Below, piece by piece: positions 15,031 to 23,299 of a DNA stretch of 39,788 bases. Position numbers and translations under genes: made by a program. The number at the start of each line of letters is the position of its first letter. Position 1 is the stretch's first letter. This DNA is from JAVBJV01 sp031546815 (GTDB taxonomy: Bacteria > Pseudomonadota > Alphaproteobacteria > Acetobacterales > Acetobacteraceae), in contig JAVBJV010000060.1 of NCBI GenBank assembly GCA_031546815.1, positions 1 to 39,788 of the forward strand, in the 5' to 3' direction. The notes under the pieces are model-generated. The model was given only the letters and a program-made list of their open reading frames with translations. It did not search any database and was not told where the DNA came from.

Positions 15031-16542
15031 TCACCATGCGTTCTTCATGCGGAGGACGGTGAAGACTGTGCGAAGCAGGATTGTCATATCCAGAAGCAGC
15101 GACCATCCTTCGATGTATTCGATATCGCATTCGACGCGTCGAATGATCTTGTCCTCGGTTTCGGTCAGGCCGCGATAACCGCGTACCTGTGCAAGCCCGG
15201 TGATTCCGGGCTTCACCCGATGTCGGGCGGCATAGCGTGAAACCACGTTTTCAAACGGCCGGCCGGCAGCCTGCGTGCCTGGGGCATGCGGGCGAGGGCC
15301 GACGAACGACATGTCGCCGCGGAGGACGTTGAAAATCTGCGGCAGCTCGTCGAGCGACAGGCGGCGCAACCAGAACCCGACCCGCGTGATGCGCGCATCA
15401 TTGGCAACAGCCTGATGGCGGATTCTGTGTTCGGAATATTGATGATGCATGGTTCTGAACTTCAGCACCTCGAATTCCAGATTGTTGAATCCGATCCGGC
15501 GCTGACGGAACAGGATAGGGCCTGGTGTGTCGATGCGGATGGCAATCGCAAGGGCCAGCATCGGGATGGCAAGAAACGCCAGAGACAGAAGCGACAGCAC
15601 GATGTCCTCGGCGCGCTTGACGATCTGCGACAGGCCGGAAATGGGACGGTCGAGCAGATGCATGAGCGGAACACCGGTGGCATTGCTCATGACGTGTGCA
15701 GGCAGGTGATAACAGATCAGGTCTGGGGCAAGTCGCACATGCACGGGGTATTCAGACAGGCGATGCAGAATTTCCAATGTGCGGGTATCGGCCGACCATG
15801 GAAGTGCGACGATCACCTGATCGACCAGCCCCTCGCGGATAAGGTTGAAGATGTTGCTGATCGGACCGAGGAACGGAATGCTGGGCATTCCGGCGGACTG
15901 GCGTGTGATGCGGTCGTCGACATAGCCGATGCAGTGCAGGCTGTGATCTTTTTTCCTGTTCAGGAAACGTGCCAGCCGTTCGCCATTTTCCCCGCCGCCG
16001 ATAATGACTGTGCGCAACCCGGCGCGAAGCTGCGGCGTATGCAGGGCGACAAGAGACAGAATGGTGCGAAAGCCCGAGATTAACAGCAGCGACAGAAGAA
16101 CCCAGATGCTGTGCCAGGCCAGGTTGTAGCTGTGTATATGGCCGAACAGATACGCCATTCCGGCTGCAATGCTGCTCGCCAGCACTGTGTGCAGCAGAAG
16201 CGATGGAACGGCCATGCCGGAGTAAACAAGTTTTCTTGGCTGATAGGATCCAGACAGGGCCAGGGTAATTCCGGTGATCAACGCCGTGAGCAGGACTATT
16301 TTTTCATAGAAAAAAACCTCTGCGGAAGCCAGTGGCGTGATGAGCGGCATTGCCAGTAACGCTGCACAGACGATGGCGCATGTATCGAGGATCACTGCCG
16401 CGCATATGATGCCTGCATACGAAATCTCGGGCGCTGCTTTCCGGTTTGGAAACTCACCAACTACGCGATGATGCTGTTGAAATTCATGGCTCGGGGAAGG
16501 AAAACTGGCCTGTGGGGCTGTGTTGACCTTGTCCGTTTGCAT
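15031..16542 (-). CDS. undecaprenyl-phosphate hexose-1-phosphate transferase initiating EPS synthesis (AceA/GumD/WcaJ family)
   Basis: A 503-residue polyisoprenyl-phosphate hexose-1-phosphate transferase that starts the lipid-linked repeat, most likely with glucose-1-phosphate as in acetan and xanthan. The N-terminal half has about four TM helices (42-66, 83-97, 110-134, 141-165). A Rossmann-like CoA_binding_3 domain follows (VIIGGGENGERLARFLN, 179-195), then a re-entrant helix (about 315-336). The catalytic bacterial sugar transferase domain contains KFRTM (361-365), SLDELPQ (396-402), SFVGPRPHAPGT (412-423), KPGITGLAQVRG (444-455) and D473 with YIEGWSLLLD. Length and layout equal full-length family members. 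It is the second gene of the gtrA operon. Confidence 0.94.
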   Translation of the reverse strand: MQTDKVNTAPQASFPSPSHEFQQHHRVVGEFPNRKAAPEISYAGIICAAVILDTCAIVCAALLAMPLITPLASAEVFFYEKIVLLTALITGITLALSGSYQPRKLVYSGMAVPSLLLHTVLASSIAAGMAYLFGHIHSYNLAWHSIWVLLSLLLISGFRTILSLVALHTPQLRAGLRTVIIGGGENGERLARFLNRKKDHSLHCIGYVDDRITRQSAGMPSIPFLGPISNIFNLIREGLVDQVIVALPWSADTRTLEILHRLSEYPVHVRLAPDLICYHLPAHVMSNATGVPLMHLLDRPISGLSQIVKRAEDIVLSLLSLAFLAIPMLALAIAIRIDTPGPILFRQRRIGFNNLEFEVLKFRTMHHQYSEHRIRHQAVANDARITRVGFWLRRLSLDELPQIFNVLRGDMSFVGPRPHAPGTQAAGRPFENVVSRYAARHRVKPGITGLAQVRGYRGLTETEDKIIRRVECDIEYIEGWSLLLDMTILLRTVFTVLRMKNAW

Positions 16543-16578
16543 ATGCGTCAGGTGGCCATGGGGCGCTGGTGCGTCATC

Positions 16579-17028
16579 TCAGGACCTTCTGAAAACGAGT
16601 GATCGTGAAAGTCTGTAGTTAAGAATCATACCAGCCAGTGCCCCGGCTGCAATCGCGATAATAGGGTATGTTTCGCAGATCTGAGTTCTCCATATGAGTG
16701 CGCTGTAAACACCGCGATTCACGATGAACCCGATCAGGTTGACCGACAGGAACTGCACCCATTGTCGGTGGGCTGGTGCCTTGTGTGCGTCGCGAAATGT
16801 CCAGTGCCGGTTGGCGGCCCAGGTGACGGTCGCGGCGACCATATATGCTGCGATACCAGCCGCATACAGCCCCATCATCGCGCGCAGGCCGTATACAGTG
16901 GCCGTGTCGACGATGAAGCCAAGCGTGCCGACCGCCCCGAAGCGACCGAACTCTCCGACGATGCGGCTGGTGTCCTGATTCAGATATCGGGAGAGACGAC
17001 CCGCAAGTATCCCGGTGAGATGTTCCAT
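16579..17028 (-). CDS. GtrA family membrane protein
   Basis: A 149-residue inner-membrane protein with four predicted TM helices (about 28-47, 56-71, 92-112, 121-139), the whole length of the GtrA family. FGRFGAVGTLGFIVDTATVY opens the domain, and AATVTWAANRHWTFRD plus LNYRLSRSLVFR are family hallmarks (the NRxWTF and N-x-F-x-R type endings of each half). GtrA proteins are thought to flip undecaprenyl-phosphate-linked sugars across the membrane. The GtrB-like glycosyltransferase is two genes downstream, supporting a joint role in adding a side-chain sugar outside the cytoplasm. It is the first gene of the minus-strand operon, whose promoter should lie in 17029-17207, shared with the divergent ABC importer. 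Confidence 0.9.
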   Translation of the reverse strand: MEHLTGILAGRLSRYLNQDTSRIVGEFGRFGAVGTLGFIVDTATVYGLRAMMGLYAAGIAAYMVAATVTWAANRHWTFRDAHKAPAHRQWVQFLSVNLIGFIVNRGVYSALIWRTQICETYPIIAIAAGALAGMILNYRLSRSLVFRRS

Positions 17029-17207
17029 GAGGTCTGGTCACCTGTTTTCGCAGCCAGTCTGCGCATGGAACGTGCACAAGAAAAGAAAAATAGGTAATCT
17101 TTCTGGCTTTTCTTTCGTGTTTTTACAGGTGAAGATCGGTATCCGGGGAGTGTGATCCATCTGATGGAACAGCCCGGCGGTCCAGAGCGCAGACAAGGGG
17201 AACAATA
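17029..17207. promoter_or_regulatory. divergent promoter region with candidate GntR operator (CCAT-N3-ATGG)
   Basis: This region separates gtrA from the ABC importer operon. TCCAT-CTG-ATGGA at 17156-17168 is a 5-bp inverted repeat, embedded in ATCCATCTGATGGAA and ending 39 nt before the importer ATG. Almost the same sequence (ATCCATATAATGGGA) lies before the gntR gene at 27281-27295. A second inverted repeat, AAGAAAAG (17078-17085) with CTTTTCTT (17107-17114), flanks an AT-rich core that could hold a promoter. AAGGGGAAC precedes the ATG at 17208. Confidence 0.5.
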
Positions 17208-18797
17208 ATGCGGCGTCGCACTTTTCTGGCAGCTTCAACTGCAGCTCTGGCAGCTCCGCGCCTGTCGCTGGCACAGAACCAGCGCGTGATTAAATTCATC
17301 GTGCAGGCCAATCTGGCGGTGCTCGATCCGATTGTGACCACGGCCTATGTCACGCGCCATCACGGTCTGATGATCTGGGATACGCTGTTCGGCGTGGACG
17401 AGAAATTCCAGTCGCACCCGCAGATGCTGGAAACCTATGGCGTATCTGCCGATGGCCTTGTCTGGTCGTTCAAGCTGCGCGAAGGGCTTAAGTGGCACGA
17501 TGGTTCTGCCGTGCGGTCTGCGGATTGCGTCGCCTCGATCAAGCGTTGGTCCGAGCGCGATGCAATGGGCCAGCGTCTGGTTGAATACTCGGCGCCGGAC
17601 GGGCTGAGGGCGCTGGATGATCGCCAGTTTGAATGGCGGCTTGCCAAACCATTCCCTATGTTGCCGTATGCACTCGGAAAATTCGCCACGCCGATTGCCT
17701 TCATGATGCCCGAACGAATCGCCAGGACCGAGGCAACCAAGCCGCTGACCATCGAACAGATGATCGGCAGCGGGCCGTTCCAGTTCAAGGCAGATGAATT
17801 CGTCTCGGGCAGCCGCATTGTTTACACACGCTTCGACGGTTACGTCCCGCGGCAGGAGCACGCCAGCCTGATGGCTGGTGGCAAGGTCGTCCATGTGGAT
17901 CGGGTTGAATGGAACGTTATCTCGGACAGTGCGACAAGTGCCGCTGCGTTGGTGAACGGAGAGATGGACTGGTGGGAACAGCCGCTGGCTGATCTGCTGC
18001 CAAGCCTGCAGCGCGACCGGAACATCGTGATCGACCAGAACGATCCGCTCGGCCTGATTTCGACGATCCGCTTCAACTGCCTGCAGCCGCCGTTCAATAG
18101 CGCCGCTATCAGACGCGCCATTCTTCCTGCCGTTGTGCAGGAGGATTACATGATGGCGCTGATGGGCAACGATGAATCCTTGTGGCGCAATGGCGTTGGT
18201 GTATTCGCGCCAAACACGCCGATGGCGTCGGGCGCCGGGATGGATGTGCTGACCGGTCCGCGCAGCGTCGACGAAGCCAAGCGTCAGCTTGAACGTTCCG
18301 GGTATCGGGGTGAGAAAATCGTGCTGATGGGATCGACGGATTTTCCGGTCCTGAAACCATTGGGCGAAGTAACATACGATCTGTTTCAGCGCATTGGTTT
18401 GAACGTCGATTATGCAGCGACCGACTGGGGCACCGTCGTGCAGCGGCGCAACAGCAAGGAACCAGTCGACAAGGGCGGTTGGAGCGCGTTCTGCACATCG
18501 TGGAATGCGGTGGATATGCTCAATCCGGCGGGGCATCTCAACATACGCGGCAATGGCGAGCGGGCGTGGATCGGCTGGCCGACCGCGCCGCGGCTCGAGG
18601 AATTGCGCGATGCCTGGTTCGAAGCGCCGGACGAATCTGCACAGAAAAAAATCTGTGACGATATCCAGATGCAGGTCTGGCAGGACGTGCCCTATATCCC
18701 GCTCGGACAGTATTTTCAGCCGACCGGTTATCGCAAGAACATCAGGGGCGTTTTACGTGGTGGCCCAATCATGTTCTATAACGTCAGAAAAGAATGA
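17208..18797 (+). CDS. ABC transporter substrate-binding protein (SBP_bac_5, oligopeptide/nickel family)
   Basis: A 529-residue periplasmic binding protein that captures the substrate for the importer encoded by the next four genes. The N-terminus MRRRTFLAASTAALAA with cleavage after SLA (about 19-21) looks like a twin-arginine (Tat) signal. The SBP_bac_5 fold is visible from LVWSFKLREGLKWHDGS (about 84-100, a nearly invariant family region), through GSGPFQFK and the mid-protein NCLQPPFNSAAIRRAI (about 289-304), to the C-terminal PYIPLGQYFQPTGYRKNI. The family binds peptides, nickel complexes, opines and many other small molecules. The linkage to a molybdenum hydroxylase suggests a heterocyclic or aldehyde substrate rather than a peptide; that is inference. 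A strong ribosome-binding site (AAGGGGAAC) supports the start. Confidence 0.92.
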   Translation: MRRRTFLAASTAALAAPRLSLAQNQRVIKFIVQANLAVLDPIVTTAYVTRHHGLMIWDTLFGVDEKFQSHPQMLETYGVSADGLVWSFKLREGLKWHDGSAVRSADCVASIKRWSERDAMGQRLVEYSAPDGLRALDDRQFEWRLAKPFPMLPYALGKFATPIAFMMPERIARTEATKPLTIEQMIGSGPFQFKADEFVSGSRIVYTRFDGYVPRQEHASLMAGGKVVHVDRVEWNVISDSATSAAALVNGEMDWWEQPLADLLPSLQRDRNIVIDQNDPLGLISTIRFNCLQPPFNSAAIRRAILPAVVQEDYMMALMGNDESLWRNGVGVFAPNTPMASGAGMDVLTGPRSVDEAKRQLERSGYRGEKIVLMGSTDFPVLKPLGEVTYDLFQRIGLNVDYAATDWGTVVQRRNSKEPVDKGGWSAFCTSWNAVDMLNPAGHLNIRGNGERAWIGWPTAPRLEELRDAWFEAPDESAQKKICDDIQMQVWQDVPYIPLGQYFQPTGYRKNIRGVLRGGPIMFYNVRKE

Positions 18798-18833
18798 CGG
18801 TGTCACAATCAGGGTGGAGGTAAGACGGAAGGG

Positions 18834-19772
18834 ATGCTCGCCTATATTGTCAGGCGTATACTGTCCACGATTCCGGTTATGCTGTTTGTGGCGCTGTTCG
18901 TCTTCAGCCTTCTTTATCTGTCGGGAGACCCGGCGGCGATCATCGCGGGGGATCAGGCATCGCCCGCTGATGTTGAACGCATTCGTGAATCGCTCGGACT
19001 GAACCAGCCCTATCTGGTGCGGTTCGGGACGTGGCTGTGGGATGTTGTGAATCTGGATCTTGGGGTGTCGGTCTATACCAACCAGTCCGTCACCACGATG
19101 ATTTCGCAGCGGATCGAACCGACATTGTCCCTGTGCCTTGCGACGTTGTTCTTCTCGATCCCGATCGCGATCCCGATGGGCGTGATGGCAGCCTGGAAGC
19201 AGGGAACGCTGGTCGATCGTCTGGTCATGATGTTCGCGGTGCTTGGGTTTTCGTTGCCGGTTTTTGTGGTTGGCTATCTGCTCACCTATGTTTTCTCACT
19301 GCAGCTTGGGTGGTTGCCCGTGCAGGGATATACGCCGATCAGCCAGGGGTTTTGGCCGTTCCTGCGGAATCTGGTTTTGCCGGTTCTTGTGCTGGGCGGT
19401 GTGTATATCGCGCTGATCGCACGCATCACCCGCGCGACGATGATCGAGGTTCTGTCGCAGGATTATATCCGCACGGCGCGCGCCAAGGGGCTGTCGCAGT
19501 ATAAGATGCTGTTCGCGCACGCGCTGCGGAATTCGGCGGTGCCGATCGTAACGGTGGTCGGCGTCGGGGTGGCGCTGCTGATCGGCGGTGCGGTGGTGAC
19601 GGAGCGTGTGTTCTCGATCCCCGGCCTCGGAACGCTGACGGTGGATGCAATCCTGCGGCGCGACTATCCGGTTATTCAGGGCGTCGTGCTGTTGCTCAGC
19701 TTTGCGTATGTGCTGGTCAATCTGATTGTCGACATTCTCTACACAGTCTTCGACCCGAGGATCCGGTATTGA
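18834..19772 (+). CDS. ABC transporter permease (DppB family)
   Basis: A 312-residue inner-membrane permease with six predicted TM helices. It starts with the usual DppB N-terminus MLAYIVRRILSTIPVMLFVA and the periplasmic loop GDPAAIIAG...LGLNQPYLVRF. The EAA-type cytoplasmic loop that contacts the ATPase is SQDYIRTARAKGLSQYKML (about 219-237), followed by AHALRNSAVPIVT. The C-terminus LYTVFDPRIRY is standard for the family. Length is typical (about 310-340). GGAGG lies 13 nt and AAGGG immediately before the ATG. It is the second gene of the importer operon, 36 nt after the binding protein, and its stop TGA overlaps the next start. Confidence 0.93.
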   Translation: MLAYIVRRILSTIPVMLFVALFVFSLLYLSGDPAAIIAGDQASPADVERIRESLGLNQPYLVRFGTWLWDVVNLDLGVSVYTNQSVTTMISQRIEPTLSLCLATLFFSIPIAIPMGVMAAWKQGTLVDRLVMMFAVLGFSLPVFVVGYLLTYVFSLQLGWLPVQGYTPISQGFWPFLRNLVLPVLVLGGVYIALIARITRATMIEVLSQDYIRTARAKGLSQYKMLFAHALRNSAVPIVTVVGVGVALLIGGAVVTERVFSIPGLGTLTVDAILRRDYPVIQGVVLLLSFAYVLVNLIVDILYTVFDPRIRY

Positions 19773-20677
19773 ACACAATCGTGCCCCAGCCGGATATCTA
19801 TGGCGCAACGCCGTTGCCCGATATTTTGCCTCCGCCGAAAAAGCGCGGAAGGGTCATGGGATTCGTTGTTCGCAATCCGGCAATCGCCGCGGGTGGCGGG
19901 CTGTTTTTTCTGATCGTGCTGATGGCGGTGTTCGCGCCGTATCTTGGAACGGTAGACCCGACAGCCAATGCGGTGACCCGGCGCATGCGCGCGCCGTCGG
20001 AGCTTCACTGGTTTGGCACAGACCGGCTGGGGCGGGATCTGTATTCACGCGTTCTGTATGGCGCGCGTATCTCGCTGGTTGTTGGTGTAGTGGTGGCGAT
20101 TGCGTCGTCCGTGCTGGGGCTGATGGTCGGGCTGGTGGCCGGGTATATGCGCCGGGTCGATGGGATCCTCATGCGGATGATGGACGGGTTGATGTCGATC
20201 CCGGGGATCCTGTTGGCGATCGCGCTGATGGCGCTGACACGCGGTTCTGTCGGGAACGTGATTCTGGCGATCACCATCGTCGAGGTGCCGCGTGTGGCAC
20301 GGCTGGTGCGCGGGATTGTGCTCGGGTTGCGTGAACAGGCCTTTGTGGAAGCCGCGGTTGCCGCAGGAACGCGCACGCCCCAGATTCTGGTCAGACACAT
20401 TCTGCCGAATACGCTGGCGCCATTGGCTGTGCAGGCAACATTCATCTGTGCCTCGGCGATGGTTGTGGAAAGCATTCTGTCGTTCATCGGCGCAGGAACA
20501 CCGCCCACCATTCCGTCCTGGGGGAACATCGTCGCCGATGGGCGTGATTTGTGGCAGGTGAAGCCTTACATGGTTTTGTTCCCGTGCATTTTTCTCTCAC
20601 TCACGGTGCTGGCGGTCAATCTGCTTGGGGATGGTTTGCGTGATGCGCTCGACCCCCGACTGGCGAAGCGGATTTAA
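19769..20677 (+). CDS. ABC transporter permease (DppC family), TTG start
   Basis: A 302-residue partner permease with an N-terminal cytoplasmic tail, one TM (about 38-58, GGGLFFLIVLMAVFAPYLG) and five more helices. LHWFGTDRLGRDLYSRVLYGARISL (about 80-104) is the DppC hallmark. The EAA loop is REQAFVEAAVAAGTRTPQIL, and the end GDGLRDALDPRLAKRI is standard. The start is a TTG overlapping the DppB stop (TTGA), with GAGG 8 nt upstream. An in-frame GTG at 19781 is an alternative that would shorten the protein by four residues. The rare TTG start plus overlap suggests translational coupling setting equal amounts of the two permeases. Confidence 0.92.
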   Translation: MNTIVPQPDIYGATPLPDILPPPKKRGRVMGFVVRNPAIAAGGGLFFLIVLMAVFAPYLGTVDPTANAVTRRMRAPSELHWFGTDRLGRDLYSRVLYGARISLVVGVVVAIASSVLGLMVGLVAGYMRRVDGILMRMMDGLMSIPGILLAIALMALTRGSVGNVILAITIVEVPRVARLVRGIVLGLREQAFVEAAVAAGTRTPQILVRHILPNTLAPLAVQATFICASAMVVESILSFIGAGTPPTIPSWGNIVADGRDLWQVKPYMVLFPCIFLSLTVLAVNLLGDGLRDALDPRLAKRI

Positions 20678-20680
20678 ACC

Positions 20681-21670
20681 ATGGCATTGCTCGAAGTCGA
20701 AAATCTGCAGACGCATTTCGCAACTCCCAGCGGCGTTGCGCGTGCTGTGAACGGTGTCTCGTTCCATATCGACGCCGGTGAAACCCTGGCGATCGTGGGG
20801 GAGTCGGGTTGTGGAAAATCGGTCACGTCGCTGTCGATCCTGCGGCTAATTCAGGAACCGCCCGGCAAGATTGCGGGGCAGATCCGCTTCAACGGACGCA
20901 ACCTGCTCGACCTGTCAGATGCCGAGATGCGGCATATTCGCGGCAACGAGATCAGCATGATCTTCAAGGAACCGATGACGTCGCTGAACCCGGTGATGAC
21001 GGTCGGTCGGCAAATCGGCGAGACGCTGCGTTTGCACCAGAACATGTCGGCTCGCGCCGCCGCCGAGCGCGCGGCCGAGATGCTCGATCTGGTTGGTATT
21101 TCCGAACCGCATCGGCGGATGCGGGAATACCCGCACCAGTTTTCCGGCGGGATGCGCCAGCGTGTGATGATTGCCATTGCGCTGGCATGTAACCCGAAAC
21201 TGTTGATCGCGGACGAACCCACCACGGCGCTGGACGTCACCATTCAGGCGCAGATCCTCGACCTGATGGCGGGGCTGAAGCAGCGCGTTGGCGCGGCGAT
21301 CATGCTCATCACGCACGATCTGGGCGTAGTGGCCGAAACAGCCGAGCGTGTGGTGGTGATGTATGCCGGACGCAAGGTCGAGGAAGCGTCGGTGAAGGAT
21401 CTGTTTCAGCGCCCGCGTCATCCGTATACGCAAGGTTTGCTAGGGGCGGTCCCGAAGCTCGGTTCGTCTCTGCATGGGGCAGGTCGCGCGAAGCTGGCGG
21501 AAATTCCGGGACTGGTTCCGGATCTGCGTGCCCCGATGGTGGGGTGTGCATTTGCGGGGCGGTGTCCTCTGGCCACGGATGTCTGTCGCCGGATCATGCC
21601 CGCTATTGACGAGAAAGCCCCAAGTCACTGGGCCGCCTGCCATTACGCCGCGCGGAGCATACCAGTATGA
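20681..21670 (+). CDS. ABC transporter ATP-binding protein (DppD family)
   Basis: A 329-residue cytoplasmic ATPase powering the importer, paired with the DppF-type subunit. Walker A GESGCGKS (40-47), the DppD-typical Q-loop region IFKEPMTSLNPVMTVGRQI, signature FSGGMRQRVMIAIALA (about 152-167), Walker B LLIADEPTTALD (about 173-184) and switch ITHDLG are all intact. The C-terminal Oligo_HPY extension contains VGCAFAGRCPLATDVC, the cysteine pattern that in related proteins can hold an iron-sulfur cluster. Q-loop sequence is KEP rather than the usual QEP, a minor variant. It follows dppC by 3 nt and overlaps dppF by 4 nt (ATGA). Confidence 0.93.
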   Translation: MALLEVENLQTHFATPSGVARAVNGVSFHIDAGETLAIVGESGCGKSVTSLSILRLIQEPPGKIAGQIRFNGRNLLDLSDAEMRHIRGNEISMIFKEPMTSLNPVMTVGRQIGETLRLHQNMSARAAAERAAEMLDLVGISEPHRRMREYPHQFSGGMRQRVMIAIALACNPKLLIADEPTTALDVTIQAQILDLMAGLKQRVGAAIMLITHDLGVVAETAERVVVMYAGRKVEEASVKDLFQRPRHPYTQGLLGAVPKLGSSLHGAGRAKLAEIPGLVPDLRAPMVGCAFAGRCPLATDVCRRIMPAIDEKAPSHWAACHYAARSIPV

Positions 21671-22659
21671 ACACTCAACCATTGCTGCGGGTAATGGACC
21701 TGAAGAAGCACTACCCCATCCATGCCGGTTTTTTCGGCGGTGTCAGCGGGCATGTCTATGCGCTGGATGGTGTGAGCTTCGATCTGCATCGCGGTGAAAC
21801 GCTGTCGGTGGTGGGGGAGTCGGGGTGTGGAAAGTCCACTGTCGGCAAGACCATCCTGCGCCTGACCGACCCCACCAGCGGCGAGGTGCATCTGAATGGC
21901 CAGCGCATCGACAACATGCCTGCGGGCCAGATGCGCAAGCTGCGCCAGCATATGCAGGTGGTGTTTCAGGACCCATTCTCGTCGTTGAATCCGCGTATGC
22001 GGGTGCGCGAGATTCTGGCCGAACCGATCACCAATTTCGGCCTCGCCGCATCGCGGGCGGAACTGGATGACCGGGTCGCCACATTGATGGACACCGTGCG
22101 TCTGCCGCGCGACGCGATGACGCGCCTGCCGCATGAATTCTCGGGCGGGCAGCGCCAGCGTATCGGCATTGCGCGCGCGCTGGCGACCGGCCCGGATCTG
22201 ATTATCTGCGACGAGGCAGTGTCGGCGCTGGATGTGTCGGTCAAGGCGCAGATCGTCAATCTGCTGTCCGACCTGCAGGACGAACTTGGACTGGCCTTGC
22301 TGTTCATCTCGCACGATCTGGCGATTGTCGAGCATCTCACGCATCGCGTGATGGTGATGTATCTGGGCAAGGTGATGGAAATCGCCGATCGCCAGACACT
22401 GTTCTCGGCACCGCGCCATCCATATACGGCGGCACTGCTGTCGGCCGTGCCGGTGCCGGACCCGATGGTGAAGCGCCAGCGCGTGATGCTGAAGGGGGAT
22501 GTGCCGTCACCCGTCAATCCGCCCAAGGGGTGCCGGTTTCATACGCGCTGTCCGCTGGTGTTCGCCCGCTGTCGGCAGGAGGAGCCTGTTCTACGGCAGG
22601 TTGGAGACGGCCATCAGATCGCCTGCCATCTGGATGCACTGCCGAAGCTGGGCGCTTGA
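21667..22659 (+). CDS. ABC transporter ATP-binding protein (DppF family)
   Basis: A 330-residue second ATPase of the importer. Walker A GESGCGKS (50-57), Q-loop VVFQDPFSSLNPRMRVREIL (about 98-117), signature FSGGQRQRIGIARALA (about 158-173), Walker B LIICDEAVSALD (about 178-189) and switch ISHDLAIV are complete. DEA instead of DEP after Walker B is usual in this subfamily. The C-terminal Oligo_HPY region has PPKGCRFHTRCPLVFARC, again with the conserved cysteines. Its ATG overlaps the DppD stop. The end of the gene is followed by an 81-nt spacer with a perfect 8-bp hairpin before the hydroxylase genes, so importer and enzyme may be differentially expressed from one transcript. Confidence 0.93.
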   Translation: MNTQPLLRVMDLKKHYPIHAGFFGGVSGHVYALDGVSFDLHRGETLSVVGESGCGKSTVGKTILRLTDPTSGEVHLNGQRIDNMPAGQMRKLRQHMQVVFQDPFSSLNPRMRVREILAEPITNFGLAASRAELDDRVATLMDTVRLPRDAMTRLPHEFSGGQRQRIGIARALATGPDLIICDEAVSALDVSVKAQIVNLLSDLQDELGLALLFISHDLAIVEHLTHRVMVMYLGKVMEIADRQTLFSAPRHPYTAALLSAVPVPDPMVKRQRVMLKGDVPSPVNPPKGCRFHTRCPLVFARCRQEEPVLRQVGDGHQIACHLDALPKLGA

Positions 22660-22671
22660 CCATTCGGGGCA

Positions 22672-22701
22672 GTGCCGCCCAAACTCGTTCTACTGGCGGC
22701 A
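22672..22701 (+). promoter_or_regulatory. 8-bp stem-loop between importer and hydroxylase genes
   Basis: GTGCCGCC (22672-22679) pairs perfectly with GGCGGCAC (22694-22701) around a 14-nt loop, in the 81-nt spacer between dppF and the iron-sulfur subunit. There is no U-tract, so full termination is unlikely. An mRNA processing or attenuation role is possible. Confidence 0.45.
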
Positions 22702-22740
22702 CGGCAAGGCCGCCTGATGTAACCACGAGAGGGGGGCGCA

Positions 22741-23226
22741 ATGCCGCAGGTCACACTGACGGTGAACGGGAAGCCGCACACTGTAGAGGTCGAAGGCCGG
22801 ACTCTTCTGGTCGAATTGCTGCGCGAGAAGATCGGGCTGACCGGCACGCATGTTGGCTGCGACACCAGCCAGTGCGGCGCGTGCGTCGTGCATGTGAACG
22901 GCACGTCGGTGAAGTCATGCTCGATGCTGGCACTGCAGGCTGATGGCGCGCAGGTCGTCACCATCGAAGGTTTGGCCGCGGCAGATGGCACTCTGCACCC
23001 GATGCAGGAAATGTTCCGCGAGCATCATGCGCTGCAATGCGGATTCTGCACGCCGGGCATGGTAATGTCGGCGGTGGATCTGGTGAAGAACCATCCCGAA
23101 GGTCTGAACGAAACACAGATCCGCGAAGGGCTGGAGGGGAACCTCTGCCGTTGCACTGGCTATCATAACATCGTGAAGGCTGTCGCTGCTGCATGGCCGC
23201 TGATGCATGGACAGGCAGCCGAATAA
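22741..23226 (+). CDS. molybdenum hydroxylase small subunit, two [2Fe-2S] clusters (XdhC/CoxS type)
   Basis: A 161-residue electron-transfer subunit of a xanthine-dehydrogenase-family enzyme. The plant-type ferredoxin cluster is bound by C40, C45, C48 and C60 (CDTSQCGAC ... C). The second cluster, in the helical C-terminal domain, is bound by C100, C103, C136 and C138 (CGFC ... CRC). All eight cysteines are present and the length is typical for CoxS/QorS-type small subunits. It passes electrons from the molybdenum centre of the large subunit to FAD of the medium subunit. GAGAGGGG upstream supports the ATG start. Gene order small-large-medium differs from the medium-small-large order of cox operons. 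Confidence 0.95.
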   Translation: MPQVTLTVNGKPHTVEVEGRTLLVELLREKIGLTGTHVGCDTSQCGACVVHVNGTSVKSCSMLALQADGAQVVTIEGLAAADGTLHPMQEMFREHHALQCGFCTPGMVMSAVDLVKNHPEGLNETQIREGLEGNLCRCTGYHNIVKAVAAAWPLMHGQAAE

Positions 23227-23245
23227 TGCTCTGACTTAAACCAAT

Positions 23246-23282
23246 GCCCTGAACGCAGAGTCCGACCAACGGACCCCAGGGC
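23246..23282 (+). promoter_or_regulatory. nested hairpin in the leader of the large subunit
   Basis: GCCCTG (23246-23251) pairs with CAGGGC (23277-23282). Inside it GTCCG (23260-23264) pairs with CGGAC (23270-23274) around ACCAA. Both stems are perfect and coaxial in outline. The structure fills the 73-nt gap between small and large subunit genes and ends 17 nt before the ATG, so it could protect or separate the two parts of the message. Confidence 0.45.
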
Positions 23283-23299
23283 AGGCAAGGGGGATTGTC

